A stretch of DNA of 36,863 nucleotides from Syntrophomonadaceae bacterium (GTDB lineage Bacteria > Bacillota > Dethiobacteria > DTU022 > PWGO01): the NCBI GenBank assembly GCA_003554525.1, contig PWGO01000133.1:1-36863 (forward strand). The letters run 5' to 3'. Numbering within the stretch: position 1 is the first letter of the stretch; every line of letters starts with the position of its first letter. Shown here piece by piece: positions 28,404-36,279 of this stretch. The notes under the pieces are model-generated. The model was not told where the DNA came from and ran no database searches. It saw only the letters and a program-made list of their open reading frames with translations. A program made the translations under genes and the position numbers.

Positions 28404-30104
28404 TTACGAATGCACCTGGTATTTCTTTAACTTGTTGTAGAGGGTAGCCAGGGATATGTTTAACGCTTTTGCCGCTTTCTTCTTCCCCTCCAGGTTTTCT
28501 CCAAAATGGGCCAGCGCAGATTTAAGCATCATCTCTTCCATCTTATCCAGGGGAATTATTTCAGCCGCCCCCGGTGAAGTAACCGCCGGCCTGGTTATAT
28601 ACGGATCAAGGTGCTCCGGTTTTATAACATGCCCTTCTGTGCTTATCGCCGCCCTTTCTATTACGTTCCACAGCTCGGGAATATTCCCGGGCCATTCGTA
28701 TTCCAGAAGGTGCTGAAGAGCCTGGGGCGATGCTCCTCTTATATTTTTCCCCAGTTTCCGGTTAAGCTGGTTTATAAAGCTGTCCACTATAAGGGGAATA
28801 TCCTCGACTCTCTGTCGCAGCGGGGGCAAGTTAAGTTCAAAATTATTCAGGGCCAGGTACAGGTCTTCCCTGAATTTGCCCTGCCGAACCAGCCGTTTAA
28901 GCCCCCGGTAAGAAGAAACTACCAGGCGAACCTCAACCCTGACCGGTTCTTCACCGCCTATACGGCAAAAACTTCCTTCCCGGAGGCACTGCAACAATTT
29001 CTCCTGCAAATAGTGGTTAAGCTGGCACACCCCTTCTATATACAGTGTTCCTCCACGCGCAATTTCTATTTTTCCCAGGCGGGTCCGCACCTTCCCGGGG
29101 TAGGCATCTTTTTCACAGCCAAACAGCTCCATTTCCAGCAGGCTTTCCGGCACAGAACTGGTATCCAGCTTGATAAACGGGTGCATTTGCCGTGAGCTGT
29201 TCCGGTGTATAGACTGGGCCAACACTTCCTTGCCGGTTCCCGGTTCTCCTTCTATTACCACCGGCTTATCGCTGCGTGAAGCTTTACGGGCCATTTCTAC
29301 CACCGGCTTAAAATTTTTGCTTTTTCCTACCATTTCTTCAAAAGACCAGTTAACTCCGGAAATACGGTTAATCTGGGCATAAAGATTTTCAATAATTGTA
29401 TTGCTGTGTTCTAGCTTTTCCATAAGCTTTAATATGTCCGTAACCGGCTGAAACACTACTACGGCCCCCTCTATTTCCCCGTCCACCACTATAGGAGAAG
29501 CGTTGGAAATTACTTCTACATCAGAGCCCCCCACTATAGTGCGGTACCCGGTAACCGGCTTCTGGTAAATAAGCGAACTGGCCAGGGCACCGTGTGGAGA
29601 AACCTCAAATATATTTGCCCCTACCCTTTGGGCTTCGGGTATGCCTGTAACACGGGTAAAAGCCGGGTTTATATACTTTATTACTCCCTCCCTGTCCGCA
29701 ACCTCGATAGCGTCCTGAACAGAATTTAATATGGCCCAGAGTTCACCTTTAAGCCGCTTTGCCTCTATTAATTCTTCCTTGGCCCGGAAAAGAGTTCTAA
29801 AAAAAGTGCTTTTTCCCGGGGTTATTACTTCTACCCCCGGGGGCACACTATCATTCAGCCGCTGCACCGTTTCTTCATCTTCTACTGCAATTATTACCGC
29901 GCTTATTCCCGTTAAAGAAGAAACCTCTTCCGGGCGGGAAGCAAGGTAACAGCTTTCTTTTTCTCCAGGAGACAGCAACGTAAATTCACCGGAAATATCT
30001 ATTACCGCAGTTATCTCAAAATAGTTCTCTACCTCCCGTAGGATACGTAAAATAGAATCGTCTTCTTCACCATTTACTACCAGGGCTACTCGCTCAGGAG
30101 CCAT
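28404..30104 (-). CDS. PAS + degenerate AAA+ (sigma-54 activator-like) + Fis HTH transcriptional regulator
   Basis: PAS (ILNSVQDAIEVADREGVIKYINPAFTRVTG); Walker A GEPGTGKE; ELFGCEKDAYPGKV instead of ELFGHEKGAFTGA; C-terminal KKKAAKALNISLATLYNKLKKY HTH. Confidence 0.9.
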   Translation of the reverse strand: MAPERVALVVNGEEDDSILRILREVENYFEITAVIDISGEFTLLSPGEKESCYLASRPEEVSSLTGISAVIIAVEDEETVQRLNDSVPPGVEVITPGKSTFFRTLFRAKEELIEAKRLKGELWAILNSVQDAIEVADREGVIKYINPAFTRVTGIPEAQRVGANIFEVSPHGALASSLIYQKPVTGYRTIVGGSDVEVISNASPIVVDGEIEGAVVVFQPVTDILKLMEKLEHSNTIIENLYAQINRISGVNWSFEEMVGKSKNFKPVVEMARKASRSDKPVVIEGEPGTGKEVLAQSIHRNSSRQMHPFIKLDTSSVPESLLEMELFGCEKDAYPGKVRTRLGKIEIARGGTLYIEGVCQLNHYLQEKLLQCLREGSFCRIGGEEPVRVEVRLVVSSYRGLKRLVRQGKFREDLYLALNNFELNLPPLRQRVEDIPLIVDSFINQLNRKLGKNIRGASPQALQHLLEYEWPGNIPELWNVIERAAISTEGHVIKPEHLDPYITRPAVTSPGAAEIIPLDKMEEMMLKSALAHFGENLEGKKKAAKALNISLATLYNKLKKYQVHS

Positions 30105-30342
30105 AAAAAAGCCTCCCCAAATTAGAAGTTAAATTCCTTACCTTAGAATATTCGTAAATCTTAGAAGGATTTCCTGCCACTTCATGTTTATTTTTTATTT
30201 GTCATAAGATTTAAACAAATTCTGCTTTATTGAAATTCATATGGAACCCAATATTTCAAAGGAATATTTCCCCCTGTTGAAGAATAAGTAATAAATAGAG
30301 GCATATAAAATAAGCAGGGGGATAATAAAATAGTATCTTGTC

Positions 30343-30379
30343 ACCAATATTGGTACTATCTGGTGCCAGTATTAATACT
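30343..30379. promoter_or_regulatory. Two perfect 12-bp palindromes, centres 25 bp apart, upstream of 30399
   Basis: ACCAATATTGGT (30343-30354) and AGTATTAATACT (30368-30379). Confidence 0.6.
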
Positions 30380-30398
30380 TTAAGGGGATGATTAAAGT

Positions 30399-31322
30399 AT
30401 GATAGTATACGCATTTACAGGCCCCAGCGGAACAGGGAAAAGCCACCACGCCCCCTTTTACGCTTACAACAACAATATCCAGGTAATTATTGATGACGGG
30501 CTGTTAATAAAAAATAACCAGGCAATAGCGGGAATATCAGCCAAACGGGAAAGAACCCGTTTTGGAGCTGTTAAGAGGGCCATCTTTAAAGATCCGGAGC
30601 ACGCGGAAACAGTAAAAGAGAAAATAAGCGAGCTAAAACCGGAAAAAATAATGATTATAGCCACTTCAAAGCGCATGAGCCAGAGAATTGCCCAAAGGCT
30701 GGAGCTACCCTACCCGCAGCACTATATAAATATTAACGATTTTATTCCCGAAGAAAATATACAAAAAGCCCTGGAAATCAGGGAAAAACAAAACCAGCAT
30801 GTAATTCCCCTGCCTACTTTTGCCATAAAAAAGGATTTCCCTGGCTACCTGATAGCCCCACTAAGGTCTTTTTACACCAGAGCAGCTACCGATCATAAAA
30901 ACGTCCCCCTGGAACGCACTATCATGCGCCCTATCTACAGCTCAATGGGGGACTTCTTTATCAACGAAAATGTAATAAAACAGCTATGCCAGCATATCAG
31001 CGAAACCATCCCCGGAGTGCACCAGTGCAATAAAACCCAAACATATTCCGACGACAGCGGTGTCACTGTGGAACTACAGCTTACCATGATTTACGGCCAT
31101 GACCTGAAAAACCTGCTTATTATAACTCAAAAAGAAGTAAAAGAAAAAATAGAGCACCTCACTGGATTCTACCTGAAAAACGTTTACGTTATAGCAAAGC
31201 ACCTGCACGTGCCCGAACACCGTAAACCCCCAAGCCTCGCCGGGAAGCACCAGGAGGAGGCTCCCGATGCCTCTACCGGCATAATTGTAAATGCAAAAAA
31301 AACCGGCGCAGAAAACCGGTAG
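30399..31322 (+). CDS. P-loop NTPase fused to a C-terminal Asp23/Gls24-like domain
   Basis: Walker A AFTGPSGTGKSHHA; C-terminal GDFFINENVIKQLCQHISETIPGVHQ...VTVELQLTMIYGHDLKNLLIITQKEVKEKIEHLTGFYLKNVYVIAKHL resembles Asp23. Confidence 0.75.
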   Translation: MIVYAFTGPSGTGKSHHAPFYAYNNNIQVIIDDGLLIKNNQAIAGISAKRERTRFGAVKRAIFKDPEHAETVKEKISELKPEKIMIIATSKRMSQRIAQRLELPYPQHYININDFIPEENIQKALEIREKQNQHVIPLPTFAIKKDFPGYLIAPLRSFYTRAATDHKNVPLERTIMRPIYSSMGDFFINENVIKQLCQHISETIPGVHQCNKTQTYSDDSGVTVELQLTMIYGHDLKNLLIITQKEVKEKIEHLTGFYLKNVYVIAKHLHVPEHRKPPSLAGKHQEEAPDASTGIIVNAKKTGAENR

Positions 31323-31370
31323 CAGCACCTTTTGTTCAAGTAATAGCATAGTAACTACTCCGGCTCTATG

Positions 31371-31402
31371 TGGATAGCTCTATTTGGGTAGCTCTATTTG
31401 GA
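31371..31402. repeat. Imperfect ~16-bp tandem repeat TGGRTAGCTCTATTTGG
   Basis: gtggatagctctatttgggtagctctatttggata. Confidence 0.7.
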
Positions 31403-31545
31403 TAATGTAAATAATGGGTAGCTTGGCACCACCAGGCATGTGGGCCTTTTATTCTCTAAGCTTTCACCCTGTGAATAGACACCTAGCCTAAACTTCTTCG
31501 CCGCAAATCCACCGCGTGGACCATATTACATCAACCGTCCAGCCT

Positions 31546-32343
31546 TTACCCCTCCCCGGCAATCCTGTCCTGCCGGGTATATACTGTCATGCGACTGCCC
31601 CGGGTAAACCCTACCAGGGTAAGTCCTACGGTGTCGGCCATTTCCACGGCAAGAGAAGTGGGAGCCGCGCGGGAAACCAGCACCGGTATTTGTAGTCTGG
31701 CCGTTTTTACTAGCATCTCCGAAGACAATCTCCCGCTGCAGACCAGCACCTTGTTGTTTAGCGTGATCTCCCGGTCCAGGCACTCCCCCACTATTTTATC
31801 CAGTGCGTTATGTCTACCCACGTCCTCGCAAAAAAATACTACTTCTTCGCTGCTACATAAAGCGGCACTGTGCACACCCCCGGTTTGTTTATACAATTCA
31901 GAATTCTCCTGAAGGGACCGCATGTGGCGCTGCAGGGAGGAGGGGCTTATTTTCAGGTTACTTTCTATAGTCTGTGTCTTAAAGGAATCCCAGGCGCTGT
32001 AAAACACGGTTCCTTTTCCACAACCTGTAGTAAGGGTCCTTTTACCATACAGCCGGTCGGACAAAAACGGCTCCTTTGAAGTCTCTACATACACTATCCC
32101 TTTTTCTCCCTCAAACCAGAGATTCTCTAACTCCTTTTTCCCTTCCAGAAAGCCTTCCGAGTGCAGAAACCCCAGGGCAAGGTATTCCAGTTTTTCCGGG
32201 GTACACAAGAGAGTTATTATCTCCCTGCCATTAAGAAAAATGGTTACCGGGTACTCCACGGCAACCATGTCTTCAAATTCCCTGGCTTCCTCTTCTTTTA
32301 ACATCATTACTTTTTTTCTTTCTAACACTTCACGTTTCTGCAT
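31546..32343 (-). CDS. fdhD: Formate dehydrogenase accessory sulfurtransferase FdhD
   Basis: VTIFLNGREIITLLCTPEKLEYLALGFLHSEG; GGVHSAALCSS; FCEDVGRHNALDKIVGECL; SGRLSSEMLVKTARLQIPVLVSRAAPTSLAV. Confidence 0.95.
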   Translation of the reverse strand: MQKREVLERKKVMMLKEEEAREFEDMVAVEYPVTIFLNGREIITLLCTPEKLEYLALGFLHSEGFLEGKKELENLWFEGEKGIVYVETSKEPFLSDRLYGKRTLTTGCGKGTVFYSAWDSFKTQTIESNLKISPSSLQRHMRSLQENSELYKQTGGVHSAALCSSEEVVFFCEDVGRHNALDKIVGECLDREITLNNKVLVCSGRLSSEMLVKTARLQIPVLVSRAAPTSLAVEMADTVGLTLVGFTRGSRMTVYTRQDRIAGEG

Positions 32344-32380
32344 GGCCCGCCTCTCCTTAAATCAATAAATAATGGGCAAC

Positions 32381-33433
32381 CTAATTAACTTCCTCCACCC
32401 CGTTTTCCCCAAGTGTTCCCATGATATCATTATAGTGATCTTCGCTGTAAGGATTGTCACTCACATTAATCCTGTGCAGGTTTTCTATCTCTAAAAGCGG
32501 GGAAAGATCGCTTATCCGGTTGTTTTGCACCATCAAGTATTCCAGGCCTTCCAGCCCCACCAGCGGGGAAAGGTCCTCAACCCTGTTGGAATTTAAATAT
32601 GCAATTCTTAAACGCTCCAGCTCCGCAAGGGTGGAAATATCATCAACCCGGTTGTTGGAAACATGTAATATTTTCAGGTTCTTTAACCCCGATAGAGGAG
32701 ATAAATCCTCTATCTCGTTGCTGTTTAACCACAAAACTTGAAGATTCTCCAGGCCAGACAACGGCTGTAAGCTGCTGATTTCATTGTTGCGCAGTACAAG
32801 TGTTTCCAGGTTTACCAGGTCTTCCAGGAAAGATATATCTTTGATCCGGTTTTCCCTGAGAATCAGTTCTTCAAGGTTTTTCAACCCGGTAAGCGGTTCC
32901 GTACTTCTAATTTCGTTCTCCCCCAGGTGGAGAAAATAAAGATTTTCCAACCCCGAAAGGGACGAAATATCACTTATCCGGTTATCACTCAAATCAAGTT
33001 CCTGCAACTTCTCCATTCCGGTAAGGGGAGAAAGCTCCTCTATTTCGTTAACGCCAAGCACAAGCTCTTCCAGGTTTTCCAGCTCCGAAAGGGGAGACAG
33101 GTCGCTAACATTGTTATCCGTCAAATCAAGCTTCCGTAAATTTTGGGCGTATTCCAGCCCCGTTAAATCTTCAACTTTTTCTACTCTCCTCTTATCTCTT
33201 TCGCCGTATTTCAGTTCTTCTATCTCCATTAAATGTCTGGCTCTTATTTCTTCCCCTTCTTCCATATCTTGTTTTTCCCACACCAGCTTCCTTAAATTTT
33301 CATCAGGCATTTCCACCACTTCTTCCGGATCTACCGTATCACCCGGGCATCCCGCCAAAATAACAACCGCTGTTAACACAAATGCACCAACCAGGACACT
33401 ACCAACAAACAACGGTTTTCTCATTAACAACAA
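32381..33433 (-). CDS. Leucine-rich-repeat lipoprotein (internalin/SDS22-type, 11 x 22-aa repeats)
   Basis: Lipobox VILAGC; repeating LSPLxxLxNLExLxLxxNxIxD with exact 22-residue period. Confidence 0.92.
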   Translation of the reverse strand: MLLMRKPLFVGSVLVGAFVLTAVVILAGCPGDTVDPEEVVEMPDENLRKLVWEKQDMEEGEEIRARHLMEIEELKYGERDKRRVEKVEDLTGLEYAQNLRKLDLTDNNVSDLSPLSELENLEELVLGVNEIEELSPLTGMEKLQELDLSDNRISDISSLSGLENLYFLHLGENEIRSTEPLTGLKNLEELILRENRIKDISFLEDLVNLETLVLRNNEISSLQPLSGLENLQVLWLNSNEIEDLSPLSGLKNLKILHVSNNRVDDISTLAELERLRIAYLNSNRVEDLSPLVGLEGLEYLMVQNNRISDLSPLLEIENLHRINVSDNPYSEDHYNDIMGTLGENGVEEVN

Positions 33434-33594
33434 TCTCCCCTCTTTTTTGTTTTTCCTTTATTGTGCTGTTTCTTTTAATAATTTTTATTTGCCGTTTACA
33501 CCTTGTATTATAGTTTAATTTATCTTTATCATGCAACACCCAAACCTCTACTATTGTAAATTATCTCCTGGATTAATCCCCGCCAAAAAAGCAG

Positions 33595-33624
33595 TTGACT
33601 TAACCGGATTCCCGCATTTATAAT
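33595..33624 (+). promoter_or_regulatory. Candidate sigma-A promoter upstream of the M-box region
   Basis: TTGACT-N18-TATAAT. Confidence 0.55.
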
Positions 33625-33714
33625 TAAAATGTTGAGATAGATAAAGGTAGGTAAAAACACAATAACAAGGAACTACTTTAATTCAGGCGATTAAGTAAGC
33701 CAAACAAAAACAAG

Positions 33715-33740
33715 ATCGAGCTGCGGTATCGAGCTGCGGT
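33715..33740. repeat. 13-bp tandem duplication ATCGAGCTGCGGT x2
   Basis: Perfect adjacent copies. Confidence 0.95.
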
Positions 33741-33839
33741 AACGGTTCGCTCTATTATATTATTAAACTGCCGCTCCAGTAAAGTAAAGGTGAATGAGTT
33801 AGTTGTTAAAACAAAATAAAGCGGTGTTTTTGATTATAG

Positions 33840-34012
33840 AAGGCACTCGTTAGGTGAGGCTCCTAAATGAACACAGGCTGCTGCCCAGAAACGTCCAGAG
33901 ACGCCAACGGGTATAACAGGCAAGATCGGATTAAGGTCTGCCTAAAGCAGCTGATTCTTGCAAGTCAAGAATCTACGTCATTTAGTGCCAAATCCAGGAC
34001 GAGGAGTCGCTG
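33840..34012 (+). promoter_or_regulatory. M-box (ykoK) Mg2+ riboswitch aptamer
   Basis: CTCGTTAGGTGAGGCTCCTAAATGAACACAGGCTGCTGCCCAGAAACGTCCAGAGACGCCAACGGGTATAACAGG ... TAGTGCCAAATCCAGGACGAGGAG matches M-box conserved blocks; located upstream of mgtE. Confidence 0.95.
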
Positions 34013-34067
34013 CAGTATGCGGTATATTGAATATTATATTAAATATACCGGGCAAACAGTTGATGCT

Positions 34068-34096
34068 AGCGGCTCCTGTGGGAGCCGCTTTTAATT
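34068..34096 (+). terminator. Rho-independent terminator of the M-box expression platform
   Basis: AGCGGCTCC-TGTG-GGAGCCGCT followed by TTTTAATTT. Confidence 0.92.
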
Positions 34097-34215
34097 TGTT
34101 TATAACAAATTAAAAAATCTATTAAACAAGCAAATTAATTTAGTAGCTGGCTGCGCCGGGAAAAAATTCACCCGGCATTGCATCTGCTGGCTTGCTCAAA
34201 AAGGGGGTGATGTCC

Positions 34216-34389
34216 GTGAAAGAACCTGATAGTAGTAGTTCAACTCTTTTAATCCAAAGCAAGTATATTTTTGTTTTGCAGGTAAATAAAAAAAATAACA
34301 CGGGCATCACGGGGGCTGTAAGTAAGATCATACAGGAGCAACTATCCAGGCCCCATTATGAAAATTTTTGTACCTACTCAGGTTATTGA
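34216..34389 (+). CDS. Candidate 57-aa small ORF between M-box terminator and mgtE
   Basis: AAGGGGGTGAT-gtcc-GTG; VKEPDSSSSTLLIQSKYIFVLQVNKKNNTGITGAVSKIIQEQLSRPHYENFCTYSGY; no recognised domain. Confidence 0.45.
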   Translation: MKEPDSSSSTLLIQSKYIFVLQVNKKNNTGITGAVSKIIQEQLSRPHYENFCTYSGY

Positions 34390-34446
34390 GAAGCTCTAGT
34401 AATTACATTGAACTTGTGTATTTAAATGCCCACTGGAGGTGAAACC

Positions 34447-35814
34447 ATGACCCTTTTTGAGCAGGTAAAAAACAACCTGGATAACAAAAACATGGAAGCA
34501 CTCAAATCCCTGATAAACGAAGCCGATATTTTAGAAGTTGTCGAATTAATTAAAGAGCTTCCTTCCGAGGAAAAAGTAATAGTCTTTCGCCTTTTAAATA
34601 AAGAAAAAGCCCTGGAAGTTTTTGAGCAGCTGGATGTTGAGCTACAGCAAAAGTTAATATCTTCTTTTAAAGAAGACCGGGCCATAGAACTTATATCCGG
34701 AATGGAGCCCGATGACCGGGTGAGGCTTCTGGACGAACTGCCAGCCCGCGTGGCCAAAAAGTTGCTTTCTTCCCTTTCCCTGGAAGAAAGAGAAAAAACT
34801 AACGAACTGATGGGCTATTCCCCCAGGACTGCTGGCAGAATTATGACCCCCGAATACGTGCGCATAAAAAGAGAAGACACGGTAAAGGACGCCCTGGAAA
34901 CAGTTAGAAAAAACGGTCAGGAAAAAGAGACCGTCTACCTGCTCTATGTAACCGACAATACCAGAAAGCTAGAGGGAGTAGTTTCTTTAAGGGAACTGGT
35001 AATGGCTTCCCCACAGCAAAAAGTAGAAGATATAATGACCCAAAACCTGGCCAACGTTAGCATAGATACCGATCAGGAAGAAGTAGCACGGCTGCTGCAG
35101 GACCTGGATCTTTTAGCCGTCCCCGTGGTAGACCGGGAAAACCGCCTGGTTGGTATTATTACCGTTGATGACGCCATGGATATCATTGATGAAGAAACCA
35201 CCGACGATATCTTCGACAAGGCGGGATTAACCGCCCTGGCCGGTCAAGAAACCGGCAGGAGCCTGCGCCTGGTAACCGGTTCCATGTGGCAGGTATGGCT
35301 GGTGAGGCTTCCTTTCCTGGTTATCACCCTTATAGGAGGTTTGACCGCGGGTGCGGTAATCGATGTTTATGAAGACACCCTGGGTGCCATACCTTACCTG
35401 GCCATTTTTATCCCGGTAATTATGGACATGGGCGGCAACGTGGGAACCCAGTCTTCTACCATCTTTACCCGGGCGTACGTGCTGGGCCACATAAGCATAA
35501 AACATTTCTTTCGGCACTGGCTGCGGGAAATAGGTATAGGTTTGAGCATAGGGGTGATTATGGGATTGGTCACCGGTATTATCGCTTCCGTATGGCAGCA
35601 AAAACCGGAGCTTGGCCTAACGGTGGGCATTGCACTGGCCATCACCGTAACCCTGGCTACCACCCTGGGCTTCCTGGTTCCCTTTACCCTGGTCCGGCTC
35701 GGGTTTGACCAGGCCGCCGGATCCGACCCGTTTATTACTACCATAAAAGATATTGTCAGCCTCATGGTGTACTTCTACCTGGTTACTGTATTTATGGGGC
35801 ACCTGATTTACTAA
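34447..35814 (+). CDS. mgtE: Magnesium transporter MgtE
   Basis: GGAGGTGAAACC-ATG; N-terminal MgtE domain, CBS pair, TM domain with PVIMDMGGNVGTQSSTIFTRA. Confidence 0.97.
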   Translation: MTLFEQVKNNLDNKNMEALKSLINEADILEVVELIKELPSEEKVIVFRLLNKEKALEVFEQLDVELQQKLISSFKEDRAIELISGMEPDDRVRLLDELPARVAKKLLSSLSLEEREKTNELMGYSPRTAGRIMTPEYVRIKREDTVKDALETVRKNGQEKETVYLLYVTDNTRKLEGVVSLRELVMASPQQKVEDIMTQNLANVSIDTDQEEVARLLQDLDLLAVPVVDRENRLVGIITVDDAMDIIDEETTDDIFDKAGLTALAGQETGRSLRLVTGSMWQVWLVRLPFLVITLIGGLTAGAVIDVYEDTLGAIPYLAIFIPVIMDMGGNVGTQSSTIFTRAYVLGHISIKHFFRHWLREIGIGLSIGVIMGLVTGIIASVWQQKPELGLTVGIALAITVTLATTLGFLVPFTLVRLGFDQAAGSDPFITTIKDIVSLMVYFYLVTVFMGHLIY

Positions 35815-35842
35815 AGAAAGCTTCACCCTGTTTTTTAAACTC

Positions 35843-35912
35843 CTGCCGCTGCTGCCTGCCAGGATGGCAGCAGCGGCACAGCGGCAGCAGGCGAAGAATA
35901 AAAAAAACTGTC
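35843..35912 (+). terminator. Hairpin/terminator after mgtE, with three GCAGCAGCGG-type arms
   Basis: GCCGCTGCTGCC-tgccaggat-GGCAGCAGCGGC, then a further agcggcagcagg copy and an A-rich tract. Confidence 0.6.
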
Positions 35913-36100
35913 CCCTGCCTGTCATCACCTTCTATAATATCAATCAGATGTTAAGATTAAGAGGTGGGTTCTTTTACGCACAAAACTTCCGAATGATCCC
36001 AATACGAACCGTCCCCTGTCACGTCTCAAATGGGTCTACAAAAACAAGAGAGTCTATGTTAAAATAATGATGAAGGTTCGTTATCAAAGGAGGGGATTAA

Positions 36101-36274
36101 ATGGCTACTTCATCTTTTAACAAAGACTTCACCCTGGATAGCGAAAAAGCTTTAAGGTCGTTTGAAAAAATCTTATCTACTCCGGCCAAGAGCGTAAAAA
36201 TAGATAGGAGTTTAACAGCACCTGCAAAAGTTGTTCGGGGTGAGAAAAAATTAAAACAAATGTTATCGCGTTAA
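36101..36274 (+). CDS. 57-aa ORF, candidate antitoxin of a GNAT-type toxin-antitoxin pair
   Basis: AAAGGAGGGGATTAA-ATG; MATSSFNKDFTLDSEKALRSFEKILSTPAKSVKIDRSLTAPAKVVRGEKKLKQMLSR*; absent from the supplied track, apparently because it is shorter than 60 aa. Confidence 0.75.
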   Translation: MATSSFNKDFTLDSEKALRSFEKILSTPAKSVKIDRSLTAPAKVVRGEKKLKQMLSR

Positions 36275-36279
36275 AGAAA

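Noticed and set aside
30320-30398. Sigma-54 -24/-12 promoter upstream of 30399
   Set aside because: TGGTGCCAGTATTAATACTT does not match TGGCAC-N5-TTGCW; palindromes explain it better.
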